Assembly (NCBI GenBank): GCA_000783305.1
Contig: JROE01000001.1
Span: 1-64,000, forward strand
Direction: 5' to 3'
DNA: 64,000 nucleotides
From: Sphingobacteriaceae bacterium DW12
Lineage (GTDB): Bacteria > Bacteroidota > Bacteroidia > Sphingobacteriales > Sphingobacteriaceae
This document shows positions 16,319 to 26,480 of this stretch, in pieces; the stretch's first letter is position 1, and every line of letters starts with the position of its first letter. Both the position numbers and the translations under genes were made by a program. The notes below the pieces were generated by a model. It was not told the DNA's origin, searched no databases, and saw only the letters and a program-made list of their open reading frames with translations.

Positions 16319-16684
16319 AAGCAGATTTTAATTATTTGTTTGCGAAAGTAAGGAATTGCGCTGATTTTATGAACAAATATTGCAATTACTTACGAAGTGT
16401 ATACCTATTATTCGTGTGGAGATGACCAATAATCTATCCTGAATGCATCTTGGAAGGAGATGGGTCACTTTATTCTTTAACTTCTAATATCTCCAATTAT
16501 TGTTTAAAGTGCAAATCATTTTACCAAAATAGTCTTCCGATGTGTCTGATGGTCCTGAAGGACGTAGCTGGCGCCTCCAATGATCAAGCTGTATCAAAAG
16601 CTGTAGGATGTGCTACAGAATGGTTTTTATATATAGGAGTAAAATTGTAATTTCGCAGTTCTTAATAATTCCTTATTTAGTCAA
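16319..16684. other. Divergent promoter region between ftsX and leuS
   Basis: No gene is supported here; a 66-codon plus-strand frame at 16450-16650 has no family resemblance. Small dyads include GTCCT-GA-AGGAC near 16551-16562 and CTGTAG/CTACAG at 16601-16606/16613-16618. No T-box motif or leucine-rich leader peptide is seen before leuS. Confidence 0.4.
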
Positions 16685-19468
16685 ATGGAGTATAATCATA
16701 AATCATTAGAGAAGAAGTGGCAGAAATTTTGGGCGGCGCATCACACGTTTAAATCATCAGATTCACATGATAAGCCTAAGTATTATGTGTTGGATATGTT
16801 TCCATACCCGTCTGGGGCTGGACTACATGTAGGGCATCCACTAGGCTATATCGCATCCGATATCTTTTCGCGATACAAGCGCTCAAAAGGCTTCAACGTC
16901 TTGCATCCAATGGGATATGACTCTTTTGGCCTGCCTGCTGAGCAATATGCTATACAGACCGGGCAACATCCGGCGATTACCACCGAAGCCAATATCAATC
17001 GGTATAGGGAGCAGATGGATAATATTGGGTTTTCGTATGATTGGAGCCGTGAAATTCGGACATCTGAGCCCGAATATTATAAATGGACGCAATGGATATT
17101 CATGCAATTGTTCAATTCGTGGTACAACAACGAATCGGATAAAGCGGAATCCATCCAGACCTTGGTCGCCAAATTCGAAAGCACAGGTTCAGCTGGTATT
17201 AAGGCCGTATCTGATGAAGATGTATCTACCTTTACTGCTGCTGAGTGGCTGTCATTCGATGAGGAGGCCCAACAACGGGAATTGCTGAAATATCGTATCG
17301 CTTACTTGCGGGAGAGTACCGTTAATTGGTGTGCAGCCTTGGGCACCGTATTAGCGAATGACGAGGTTATCAATGGTCTTTCTGAACGTGGAGGTTACCC
17401 TGTCGAACAAAAGAAGATGATGCAGTGGTCTATGCGTATTACCGCTTACGCCGATCGCCTACTACGTGGGCTACAAGATGTCGATTGGCCTGAACCTCTA
17501 GTCGAGATGCAACGCAACTGGATCGGTAAATCTGTCGGAGCATCGGTCAAATTTCCAGTGCCGCAGTTGAATACAAATATAGAGGTGTTCACGACACGTG
17601 TGGATACCATCTTTGGTGTATCGTTTGTGGTATTGGCGCCAGAACATGAGCTCGTATCTGCTTTAACTACTGAAGGTCAACGAGCAGTTATACAGTCTTA
17701 TATAGATAATACAAGTAAGAAGTCCGAGCTTGATCGAATGGCCGACACCAAGACGGTATCTGGTGCATTTACGGGCAGCTATGCTAAACATCCTATCACC
17801 GGTGAAGAAGTCCAAATCTGGATTGCAGACTATGTGTTGGCCAGCTATGGTACAGGTGCTGTAATGGCTGTACCTTCTGGAGACCAGCGGGACTATGTAT
17901 TTGCGAAGCACTTCGACCTACCGATTGTGCCTATATCAGATTCACAACAGATTGAAGATGAAGCTGATGCTAATAAGAATGGTAAATACATCAACTCTGG
18001 ATTTATAAACGGGATGACTTATGAAGAAGCTGTGCCTGCATTGATTGCGAAGTTGGAAGAATTGAATCTGGGTAAAGCTAAAATCAATTTCAGGATGCGG
18101 GATGCGATATTTGGACGTCAACGCTATTGGGGTGAGCCGGTACCCGTATACTTTAAGAATGGGCTGCCCTATTTGATAAAAGAGGAGGAACTACCGTTGC
18201 TCTTGCCTGAGGTAGATAAATACCTGCCTACGGAAAGTGGGGAACCACCGCTAGGACGTGCCGAAGGTTGGAAATATGAAGATCGCTATGAATATGAACT
18301 CAGTACAATGCCCGGTTGGGCTGGGTCAAGTTGGTACTGGTTCCGATATATGGATCCCAAGAACCAGGGGGCTTTTGCCTCGCCAGAAGCCGTCGAGTAC
18401 TGGAAGTCTGTTGATTTATATATTGGTGGTTCTGAGCACGCTACGGGTCACTTGCTGTACTCACGCTTCTGGAATAAATTCTTGAAGGACATGGGGTATC
18501 ATCAGGAGGAGGAGCCATTCAAGAAGTTGATCAACCAAGGGATGATCCAAGGCCGATCCAACTTTGTATATCGTGTACTAGATGGTGATGGAAGAGGTAC
18601 GAACCAGTTTGTCTCTTATGGACTTAAGGACCAATATACAACCAATGCACTACATGTAGATGTCAATATTGTCGTGAATGATGTGCTCCACTTGGACAAA
18701 TTCAAGGCTTCTAGACCCGACTATGCAGACGCTGAATTCATCCTTGAAAATGGTAAGTACATCTGTGGATCGGAAGTCGAGAAGATGTCGAAGTCCAAAT
18801 TTAATGTCGTCAATCCAGATGATATCATCGATACCTATGGTGCGGATACCCTGCGTATGTACGAGATGTTTTTGGGGCCATTGGAACAAGCCAAACCTTG
18901 GAATACAAACGGTATAGAAGGCGTGTACAAATTCTTAAGAAAAGTGTGGCGTCTATTCCATGACGGAGCGGGCAACTTTGCCGTATCTCTCGAGGAACCA
19001 ACTAAGGCCGAATTCAAAGCCTTACATAAAATCATTAAAAAAGTGGAAGAAGACATCGATAGATTCTCGTTCAACACTTCGGTATCTGCATTTATGATTT
19101 GTGTAAATGAATTGACAGACCTCAAAACGAACAAAAGAGCAATACTGGAGCAACTCTTAGTGGTATTACAACCTTATGCTCCTCACATTACGGAAGAATT
19201 GTGGTCGTTACTGGGAAATGAGGCAGGAACAATCTCCTACGCAGCCTATCCAACGTTCAACCCTGAATATTTGGTGGAATCGGAATTTGCCTATCCCGTA
19301 TCCGTCAATGGAAAGATGAAAATGAACTTGCCACTAGCACTAGACCTCGACGCCAAAGCTGTGGAGGAAATCGTGCTGGCTAATGAAGATGTTAAAAAAG
19401 TATTGGATGGAAAGGCTGTGAAAAAGCTGATTTTCGTAAAAGGAAAAATCATCAATATAGTGGTCTAG
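16685..19468 (+). CDS. leuS: Leucyl-tRNA synthetase
   Basis: The 927-residue class I synthetase has the HIGH signature as HVGH (48-51, in [11 protein letters not shown]) and KMSKS at 700-704. It also has the editing (CP1) domain with [13 protein letters not shown] and [15 protein letters not shown], plus the catalytic-site segment [14 protein letters not shown]. It charges tRNA-Leu and hydrolyses mischarged tRNA. Two insertions, about 140-215 and about 625-695 (before KMSKS), make it longer than E. coli LeuS (860); insertions here are usual in Bacteroidota. The gene is monocistronic, ending at a strong terminator. Confidence 0.97.
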   Translation: MEYNHKSLEKKWQKFWAAHHTFKSSDSHDKPKYYVLDMFPYPSGAGLHVGHPLGYIASDIFSRYKRSKGFNVLHPMGYDSFGLPAEQYAIQTGQHPAITTEANINRYREQMDNIGFSYDWSREIRTSEPEYYKWTQWIFMQLFNSWYNNESDKAESIQTLVAKFESTGSAGIKAVSDEDVSTFTAAEWLSFDEEAQQRELLKYRIAYLRESTVNWCAALGTVLANDEVINGLSERGGYPVEQKKMMQWSMRITAYADRLLRGLQDVDWPEPLVEMQRNWIGKSVGASVKFPVPQLNTNIEVFTTRVDTIFGVSFVVLAPEHELVSALTTEGQRAVIQSYIDNTSKKSELDRMADTKTVSGAFTGSYAKHPITGEEVQIWIADYVLASYGTGAVMAVPSGDQRDYVFAKHFDLPIVPISDSQQIEDEADANKNGKYINSGFINGMTYEEAVPALIAKLEELNLGKAKINFRMRDAIFGRQRYWGEPVPVYFKNGLPYLIKEEELPLLLPEVDKYLPTESGEPPLGRAEGWKYEDRYEYELSTMPGWAGSSWYWFRYMDPKNQGAFASPEAVEYWKSVDLYIGGSEHATGHLLYSRFWNKFLKDMGYHQEEEPFKKLINQGMIQGRSNFVYRVLDGDGRGTNQFVSYGLKDQYTTNALHVDVNIVVNDVLHLDKFKASRPDYADAEFILENGKYICGSEVEKMSKSKFNVVNPDDIIDTYGADTLRMYEMFLGPLEQAKPWNTNGIEGVYKFLRKVWRLFHDGAGNFAVSLEEPTKAEFKALHKIIKKVEEDIDRFSFNTSVSAFMICVNELTDLKTNKRAILEQLLVVLQPYAPHITEELWSLLGNEAGTISYAAYPTFNPEYLVESEFAYPVSVNGKMKMNLPLALDLDAKAVEEIVLANEDVKKVLDGKAVKKLIFVKGKIINIVV

Positions 19469-19510
19469 TATAACTATTGCGCACGTCGCGCCTGCGATTT
19501 GCCACCTATA

Positions 19511-19547
19511 AAGGTTCCCTTGGATGTTCCAAGGGAACCTTTTTTTT
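19511..19547 (+). terminator. Intrinsic terminator of leuS
   Basis: A 13-bp perfect stem (AGGTTCCCTTGGA and its complement) with a short loop is followed by eight T residues. Confidence 0.9.
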
Positions 19548-19742
19548 GAGACAGCGTCCTGTCTATCCAAAAACATCTGTTTATCTAACATGTTCATTAT
19601 TAAGTGATGAGGTTTTTGAGGAACGAATAGGTGCTTTATTTGTCTCCATTTCTTTACAAAGCAAAAACCTCTTAAATACTTTTCGAAAACAAAGCGGCTG
19701 ATTGTCAAGATCTTGTTACATTTAATGATGTACCCCGTACAC

Positions 19743-19822
19743 TTTGCTTGCAAAAGCAAATTCTTATTGATTATATTTAGGTAACCAAGTTATAAATCGT
19801 TAATCCATTCACCATGGATTAA
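19743..19822 (+). promoter_or_regulatory. susC leader: promoter and two perfect dyads
   Basis: TTG (19748-19750), a 21-bp spacer and TATATTTA (19772-19779) form a plausible promoter, giving a leader of about 145 nt before susC. The -33 part lies inside the perfect dyad TTTGCTT/AAGCAAA (19743-19749, 19754-19760). A second dyad, TTAATCCA/TGGATTAA (19800-19807, 19815-19822), falls just after the expected start of transcription. Both could be regulator sites. The rest of 19548-19933 shows no gene. Confidence 0.45.
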
Positions 19823-19933
19823 TCTATCATCCACTAATTAAAAAGAAACATGCCTATGATGTAACCGCGCGCGCCACAAAAAACCAACCGGCTTAAAACC
19901 AACTAACAAACAATAAACAACTAAACATTCATT

Positions 19934-22900
19934 ATGACACAGTCAAAACACTTTAATGGAAGGAGTAGGCCTTCTATTCACCTCTCCTTAAAAAAGACCT
20001 TTTGGATGGCGAGTTTCACCGTTCTTGCCGTGAATCCAATTTTTGCTGAATCAATTCATGCTGAAAATCACTCTTTCCGAACGCCAAAAGCCAATATGAT
20101 CGGTGTACAGGAAATCACTATCAAGGGAACAGTGCTGGATGCGACTACCAAATCCCCTTTATCCGGGGTGACGGTCAAGGTTGTTGGGAAGAGCACTGCT
20201 ACCAGCACGGGAGGAAATGGAGAGTTTGAGATCAAGACTGCGGTAAACGATATGCTCGAGTTCAGCTATATCGGATACGGAAAAACCAGTCACACGGTCA
20301 CAGGGCCCACCAGCAAGCTCGTCGTTGAGCTCTTGAATGAGGCAGGTTCTTTGGAAGAGGTGGTGGTGACAGGGTATGGTGCACAGCGCAAAAAGGATTT
20401 AACCGGTTCGGTATCCGTGGTAGACGTCAATCAGCTGAAGAGCCAGCCAACAGCAAGTGCAGTTGAGGCCTTACAAGGGCGTGCTACAGGGGTGCAAATC
20501 GTTGCAGATGGTGCGCCGGGATCAACTCCACAGATTAAGATTCGGGGCTATAGTACAATCAATAACAATGAACCACTATATGTTATTGACGGGGTGCCTT
20601 TTGAAGGTAAATTGAGCTGGCTGAATCAAAATGACATTGAGTCCATGCAGGTGTTGAAAGATGCGTCAGCAGCTTCTATATATGGAGCGCGTGCGAATAA
20701 TGGGGTCGTCATTATTACCACCAAAAGTGGTAAAAGTGGTAAAGCGCAAATTAATCTGGATGCCTACTATGGTGTGCAGGTCCCGAATAGGGGTAGATTC
20801 CCAAAAATGTTGACCCCGCAACAGGTTTTAGATATAGAAAATCGTGTTAATGGCACAAACAACACATTACCAGATTATATGGTGGCGGGAGGTAAAGTAG
20901 GGCATGACATTACGCCTGCTGATATAGACCTCTCCAAATACAAATATAACGTAAAGAATAAAACTGATTTCTATCAAATCACGAAGACTAATAAAGAAGG
21001 CACAGATTGGTTCAGGGAATTATCTCAAAATGCACCCACACAATCTTACCAGCTAAGTGCAGCGGGTGGCACGGATGATGCAAAATATGCCATGTCAGCC
21101 GGATATTTAGGGCAGAAAGGGACCATCATCCATACTGGATTTGAACGGTTCAATGTAAGAGCTAATACCTCTTTCTCTGCTTTCAATAATAAGCTACGTT
21201 TTGGGGAGAATATGCAGTATAGCTTTACACAGGGGCATGGTATAGGGGTAAATACGAACACCGCCGGTGACTATATTGGCGAGGGTAGTGTATTGGGATT
21301 TGCGTATCGAATTCACAATGCCATACCTGTGTATGATGAGATGGGCAACTTCGCCGGATCGCTCGGAGGTGAATTTGGTAATGGTGAAAATCCAGTAGCT
21401 ATTGCCTATCGCGCAAAAGACAATGTGAATAAGAACAACTTTTTCTTTGGAAATGCCTTTTCGGAGTATGATATTATAGATGGGCTTACCTTGCGGACAA
21501 ACTTCGGCTTGAAGTATGAAAATTATAACGGTATATCGTATCGTTATCCCAATCCAGAGTTTACAGAAGGAAATTTGAGCAACTCGATGAGTGAAAACTT
21601 CGGTTTTACGACGGAATGGACCTGGACCAATACCCTCAATTACAAAAAAGTATTTGGTGAGCACAGCCTGAATATCTTAGCAGGTACCGAAGCTATACAA
21701 AATCGGTATCGGCAATTGAGCGGCAGCGGAAGGGACTTATTCACGATGAGCAGCTTAGACTATCTCTACTTAGACGCTGCCAATGGACAATCCAGTGGAA
21801 GTGAGGGTACGGTAGGCTCTATGTTCTCCTTGTTCGGAAAAGTAGACTATGCATTCAAGGACAGGTATCTGTTGAGCGCGACTGTACGTAGGGATGGCTC
21901 TTCCAACTTTGGTCCAGCTAATAAATACGGCGTATTTCCAGGGGTAAGTGGTGCTTGGCGAGTGTCGGAAGAAGATTTCTTAAAGGAGTCCACTTGGGTC
22001 AGCGATCTGAAACTGAGAGCGGGCTATGGTGTGACGGGTAACCAACGTATCCCATCCGATCAGTATAGAAGAAGATTCAAGTCGGCCGTTAATTCATCAT
22101 CTTATCCAATCAACGGCACAGTAGTAACCGGTATGTGGTTGAGTGACTACGACAATCCAAATATCAAATGGGAGCAGGTGTCTGCCCTCAATCTAGGTGT
22201 GGACTTCTCTATCCTCCAAGGGGACATCGATGGCTCATTTGATTGGTATGACAAGCGCACTACAGATATGCTGTACCGTTTGCCACTTCCAGCTATTGCA
22301 GGAGGGCGGGCGAATTCGCCATATGTCAATGTCGGGGAGATGCAGAATAAGGGGATTGAATTCTCGCTTGGTTACCATTATGGACACCGTCAAGAAAAAC
22401 CATTTACATTGGATCTATCGGCCAATATATCACGTAACATCAATAAAATCATCTCCTTGTCGCCATCTATTACACAGGACAACTTTGGTGCATTCCGGAG
22501 TATGGAAACCTCTATCTTAAAAGCTGGAGAACCATTTGCAGCCTTCTACGGCTATAAAGTAATCGGTATTTATCAAAGTGCTGACGACGTAGCGAACTCA
22601 CCTGCATACAAAGATGCACGAGCAGGTGGACTCAAATATGCTGACATCAACAATGATGGAAAAATCGATGGTGACGATCGGACCGTGATCGGTAGTCCAC
22701 ATCCTGACTTTATCTATTCTTTGAATATCAATGCCACCTATAAAAACTTTGATCTGATGATGTTTTTCTATGGTTCAAAGGGTAACCAAAACTATGAGGC
22801 GACCCGATACTTCACGGATTTCGGGGTATTCAAGGGGCAAAAGAGTGTTCGGGTATTGGATGCATGGAGTGAGGATAATCCCGGTAGTATGATTCCGTCT

Positions 22901-23212
22901 CAAGGAAAATCAGACGCTTCGAACTTTGAGTATGCTTCTTCTAGTTACTACATCCAAGATGCAAGCTTCTTGAAATTGAAAAACCTACAGATTGGCTATA
23001 CTCTTCCTACCGAGAAAATCTTTCGGTCGACAAGTGGTGTTCGTAAACTACGGGTATATTTTGGCGTGACGAATCTTTTTACTATCACCAACTATGAAGG
23101 GCTAGATCCAGAAATATCAGCTACTCCTTCAGACTATCCGGCGTTAGGTGTTGATTTCGGGGTATATCCGCAGTCTCGCCAATATATGCTTGGACTGAGT
23201 CTTGGTTTTTAA
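19934..23212 (+). CDS. susC: SusC/RagA-type TonB-linked outer-membrane transporter
   Basis: The 1092-residue protein has a long signal region (through NPIFAESIHA). A carboxypeptidase-regulatory-like domain (about 55-135, ITIKGTVLDATTKSPLSGVTV) and the TonB-box-like LEEVVVTGYG (about 138-147) follow. The SusC plug contains IRGYSTINNNEPLYVIDG and ASIYGARANNGVVIITTK, and the barrel ends in GLSLGF. With its SusD lipoprotein it forms a pedal-bin importer for oligomers, usually glycans. No glycoside hydrolase, sulfatase, ECF sigma/anti-sigma or hybrid sensor lies nearby, so the substrate cannot be inferred. The symbol denotes the family only. Confidence 0.93.
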   Translation: MTQSKHFNGRSRPSIHLSLKKTFWMASFTVLAVNPIFAESIHAENHSFRTPKANMIGVQEITIKGTVLDATTKSPLSGVTVKVVGKSTATSTGGNGEFEIKTAVNDMLEFSYIGYGKTSHTVTGPTSKLVVELLNEAGSLEEVVVTGYGAQRKKDLTGSVSVVDVNQLKSQPTASAVEALQGRATGVQIVADGAPGSTPQIKIRGYSTINNNEPLYVIDGVPFEGKLSWLNQNDIESMQVLKDASAASIYGARANNGVVIITTKSGKSGKAQINLDAYYGVQVPNRGRFPKMLTPQQVLDIENRVNGTNNTLPDYMVAGGKVGHDITPADIDLSKYKYNVKNKTDFYQITKTNKEGTDWFRELSQNAPTQSYQLSAAGGTDDAKYAMSAGYLGQKGTIIHTGFERFNVRANTSFSAFNNKLRFGENMQYSFTQGHGIGVNTNTAGDYIGEGSVLGFAYRIHNAIPVYDEMGNFAGSLGGEFGNGENPVAIAYRAKDNVNKNNFFFGNAFSEYDIIDGLTLRTNFGLKYENYNGISYRYPNPEFTEGNLSNSMSENFGFTTEWTWTNTLNYKKVFGEHSLNILAGTEAIQNRYRQLSGSGRDLFTMSSLDYLYLDAANGQSSGSEGTVGSMFSLFGKVDYAFKDRYLLSATVRRDGSSNFGPANKYGVFPGVSGAWRVSEEDFLKESTWVSDLKLRAGYGVTGNQRIPSDQYRRRFKSAVNSSSYPINGTVVTGMWLSDYDNPNIKWEQVSALNLGVDFSILQGDIDGSFDWYDKRTTDMLYRLPLPAIAGGRANSPYVNVGEMQNKGIEFSLGYHYGHRQEKPFTLDLSANISRNINKIISLSPSITQDNFGAFRSMETSILKAGEPFAAFYGYKVIGIYQSADDVANSPAYKDARAGGLKYADINNDGKIDGDDRTVIGSPHPDFIYSLNINATYKNFDLMMFFYGSKGNQNYEATRYFTDFGVFKGQKSVRVLDAWSEDNPGSMIPSQGKSDASNFEYASSSYYIQDASFLKLKNLQIGYTLPTEKIFRSTSGVRKLRVYFGVTNLFTITNYEGLDPEISATPSDYPALGVDFGVYPQSRQYMLGLSLGF

Positions 23213-23248
23213 ACTGTAGTAATGATTGGAAATTTAACAACAAAGAAG

Positions 23249-24949
23249 ATGAACAAGAGAACGATATTAACGACTATATTAAGCGTATCCATCCTGATGG
23301 TATCTTCCTGTGGGAAAGACTTTTTGGAAAAAAACGCACAAGGCGAATTGACGGAGGGAGAGGTGTCCATGAGCGACGGTATCGAACAGGTACTATTGGG
23401 AGCCTACGGTATTATGAACGGGAATGTAAACGGCACATGGGGCAACTACTCATCTGCCCCCAGTCAGTGGATATTTGGGGAGATGACCTCGGACAATGCA
23501 CATAAAGGGTCCGAACCGACAGATCAACCTAATATGAATGCACTGGAGACATATTCGGCTAATGGTGTAAATGACAACCTAAGCACGATGTGGCAGGTGT
23601 ACTATGAAGGTGTACTGCGAGCCAACAACGTCTTGAAGCTCCTCGCAGTCGATCAAGAAGGTGAAAAGACGGTAGGCACCGATCGTGCAAAGCAGATTGC
23701 TGGGGAAGCAAGGATGTTGCGTGCGCATTACTATTTCTATCTTTGGCGGGTATTCAAAAATATCCCTTATGTGGATGAAAACACAAGTACAGAAGATGCC
23801 AAGACAATACCTAATAATACAGATGTACTGCCCAAGATTATAGACGACCTTATTTTTGCGAAAGACAACCTGCCAATCGCTAAAATCAATGGAGAGAAAG
23901 GACGGATGGACCAAAACATCGCTAAAGCTTATCTGGGCAAAGTATACTTGTATCAAAAGAAGTATCCGGAGGCCCTCGTGCTGTTAAAGGACGTGATTGG
24001 GGGCAAAGATATCAAGGTCATGCCTTTTCAAAACAACTTTGACGTGCTCACCGAGGACGGACCGGAGGTGGTATTGGCCTCTAAACACGCGATCAACCCA
24101 GATCGGAGCGGGGACAATGCCAATGTCGGGGATATGCTGAGTGGGCTGAATGGCAACAATCCTGTCGGCTGTTGCGGATTCTATCAACCTACGATAGATT
24201 TGGTCAATGCTTATAAGGTAGATAACGCAGGACTACCTATGCTAAACAATGAGTATCGGACCGATCCGTATAAATCGGATTTAGGAAGCGAAGACAGCTA
24301 TACGTTGAACGTCAATCTTCGTTTTGATCCGCGCTTAGACTATACTGTGGGAAGAAGAGGGGTGCGCTACCTCGACTACGGGGTGATGCCAGGAAAAGGT
24401 TGGGTGCGCGATCAGGCATACGCGGGGCCATTCGTCGGCATCAAGACCATGATTCCGCAGGAACTCTTTGCCAGTTATGCCACAGCCGACACCTACTTGA
24501 CAGCACTTGACGTCAACATAATCCGTCTGGCTGATGTGATATTAATGGCTGCTGAGTGTCATGTAGAGCTTAATCAGCTTCCTGAAGCCTTGGCCTTGGT
24601 CAATTCTATCCGAGAACGTGCCGCCAAACTTCCTCCAAAGCTCACTGGGGCAGGAGTACCAGCCGCAGATTACGAAGTGAAACCGTACCCTGTGTTTCCA
24701 GACCAAGAATATGCCCGTAAAGCGGTGCGATTTGAAAGACGGCTGGAATTGGCGATGGAAGGCCACCGTTTCTTTGATTTAGTACGTTGGGGGGTAGCTA
24801 AGCAAGTAATCGAAAGCTACTCGACATTTGAAGGTAGCTTGTTACCATCTTATAAAGGACTGGTGTTTAAACCTACAAACGAATATTTCCCTATCCCGCA
24901 GGATGAAATCGATAAGAGCGGCGGTACATTGAAGCAGAATGATTTGTAA
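23249..24949 (+). CDS. susD: SusD/RagB-type substrate-binding lipoprotein
   Basis: The 566-residue form starts at ATG 23249 (MNKRTILTT). This gives a lipoprotein signal with lipobox Cys at residue 21 (MVSSCG); an upstream in-frame ATG (23222) would add nine residues. SusD features include DFLEKNAQGELTEG near the mature N-terminus, the helical TPR-like scaffold (RMLRAHYYFYLWRVFKNIPY, AKAYLGKVYLYQKKYPEAL) and the C-terminal block RRLELAMEGHRFFDLVRWG...YFPIPQDEI. It caps SusC at the cell surface. It begins 36 bp after susC and ends before a terminator, so the operon has just these two genes. Confidence 0.93.
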   Translation: MNKRTILTTILSVSILMVSSCGKDFLEKNAQGELTEGEVSMSDGIEQVLLGAYGIMNGNVNGTWGNYSSAPSQWIFGEMTSDNAHKGSEPTDQPNMNALETYSANGVNDNLSTMWQVYYEGVLRANNVLKLLAVDQEGEKTVGTDRAKQIAGEARMLRAHYYFYLWRVFKNIPYVDENTSTEDAKTIPNNTDVLPKIIDDLIFAKDNLPIAKINGEKGRMDQNIAKAYLGKVYLYQKKYPEALVLLKDVIGGKDIKVMPFQNNFDVLTEDGPEVVLASKHAINPDRSGDNANVGDMLSGLNGNNPVGCCGFYQPTIDLVNAYKVDNAGLPMLNNEYRTDPYKSDLGSEDSYTLNVNLRFDPRLDYTVGRRGVRYLDYGVMPGKGWVRDQAYAGPFVGIKTMIPQELFASYATADTYLTALDVNIIRLADVILMAAECHVELNQLPEALALVNSIRERAAKLPPKLTGAGVPAADYEVKPYPVFPDQEYARKAVRFERRLELAMEGHRFFDLVRWGVAKQVIESYSTFEGSLLPSYKGLVFKPTNEYFPIPQDEIDKSGGTLKQNDL

Positions 24950-24973
24950 AGCATATAATTAAGCCAAAATATC

Positions 24974-25006
24974 AAGGGTCGCTATACTATGGCGACCCTT
25001 TTTTTG
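24974..25006 (+). terminator. Terminator of the susCD operon
   Basis: A perfect 9-bp stem (AAGGGTCGC 24974-24982 with GCGACCCTT 24992-25000) is followed by a run of T. Confidence 0.88.
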
Positions 25007-25108
25007 AGGCAACTAGCCGTGCAATGCTTGGTGGTGCTCGTTATAATAGGAGAGTTGCCAAGCTAGTAAGCGAGGGAGGTTTCATTAAATTTTTGTATGT
25101 TTATTGCA

Positions 25109-26422
25109 ATGAAAAAGTATATCCTATCTTTTCTAACACTGATAATTCTTTTTATACCGATCCTAAAAGCACAGATAGATGTTGATTTACGTGCTAAATT
25201 TGAGCATGCTGAGGATTTGAAACACCACTTTTATGGGTTCTCACTTTATGATGCCGATAGTGGACGATTTATCTTTGGAATCAACGAAGAAAAGCACCTG
25301 ATGCCGGCATCGAATACCAAAATCTTTACTGTATTGGCCGCACTCCATATATTATCGGATTCCATTCCAGGCCTACAGTATGTAGAGCGGGGCGATTCGC
25401 TTATTTTTTGGGGGACTGGCGATCCGACATTCCTACATAATAGACTGGATAGCCACAAGGTATACGACTTTTTAAAACGATCAGGCAAACAGCTGTACTA
25501 TGTGTCTACCCAGGCAAAAGAGCCTTTCTACAGGAACGGCTGGGCTATGGAAGACTATGATGAATATTATCAACCCGAGTTGAGCAGCTTCCCGATATAT
25601 GGAAACGTAGCTACTTTTCGTGCTCCGCAGAGCGGGTCACTATCGGTGGTACCTAATTTCTTTCAAGAGCATATCCATGTCCGTGAGCAGCGCAGCAATA
25701 GGGCCAATTTCACACTGTCTCGAAAATTTGACACAAACGTATTCGAGATGTCTTCAATAGATGTGAAAAGAGGGTATGTCAATGAAAAACCATTTAAATA
25801 TTCTGATAGTCTATTTTTACAGCTCTTAGTGGATACGCTTAAGAAAGAAGTCAATATGATTGACTATGAAAAGCCTTCGGATACTCATATCTTATATTCG
25901 AATAGCCGAAATGAGATGCTCAGGGAGATGATGTTGCCGAGTGATAATTTTATGGCGGAGCAGTTTCAGATGATGTGCTCGTTTGTTAAATATGGTGAGT
26001 TTGACACCCGAAGGATTAGAAGTGATATGCAACAGGAGTACTATACTCACTTTACCGATAAAATAGACCTCCAAGATGGGAGTGGTCTATCTATCTATAA
26101 CCTCGTGACACCTCGAAGCGTAGTCGAACTCTTAGCCTTATTGCAATCCAAGATCCCGGAGGAGGGTGTGCTCCATCGCCTCTTCCCGACAGGAGGAGTG
26201 GACGGCACAATCAAATCAGCCTATGAACTGGATCAAGGTCAGCCATTTGTGTGGGCCAAGACGGGCACGCTAAACTCGGCCTATTGTCAAAGTGGATATA
26301 TCATCACTCGCAGCGGACGCCGTTTGATATTCTCCTTCCTGAATAACAATTTTGTAACGGCACCTCGTACTATACGAAAGGAGATGGTTGCTATTATCAC
26401 CCATATACGACAGAATTATTAA
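25109..26422 (+). CDS. dacB: D-alanyl-D-alanine carboxypeptidase/endopeptidase (PBP4-type, peptidase S13)
   Basis: The 437-residue form begins MKKYILSFLTLIILF with a signal peptide ending at LKAQ; an ATG 12 bp upstream (25097) is an alternative. The three penicillin-binding active-site motifs are present: SNTK (about 67-70, in MPASNTKIF), SDN (about 277-279, in LPSDNFMAEQ) and KTG (about 384-386, in WAKTGTLNSAYC). It cleaves peptide side chains of peptidoglycan in the periplasm as carboxypeptidase or endopeptidase. The protein is somewhat shorter than E. coli PBP4 (477). It is monocistronic or loosely linked to the next gene (58 bp). Confidence 0.9.
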   Translation: MKKYILSFLTLIILFIPILKAQIDVDLRAKFEHAEDLKHHFYGFSLYDADSGRFIFGINEEKHLMPASNTKIFTVLAALHILSDSIPGLQYVERGDSLIFWGTGDPTFLHNRLDSHKVYDFLKRSGKQLYYVSTQAKEPFYRNGWAMEDYDEYYQPELSSFPIYGNVATFRAPQSGSLSVVPNFFQEHIHVREQRSNRANFTLSRKFDTNVFEMSSIDVKRGYVNEKPFKYSDSLFLQLLVDTLKKEVNMIDYEKPSDTHILYSNSRNEMLREMMLPSDNFMAEQFQMMCSFVKYGEFDTRRIRSDMQQEYYTHFTDKIDLQDGSGLSIYNLVTPRSVVELLALLQSKIPEEGVLHRLFPTGGVDGTIKSAYELDQGQPFVWAKTGTLNSAYCQSGYIITRSGRRLIFSFLNNNFVTAPRTIRKEMVAIITHIRQNY

Positions 26423-26480
26423 GTATAGCAAGACCATTATTTGGATAATCGTTGTATATTCGAACGTTTAAAAAAGCTTT

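Noticed and set aside
16450..16650. 66-codon frame upstream of leuS
   Set aside because: No similarity pattern or ribosome site; more likely promoter/leader sequence.
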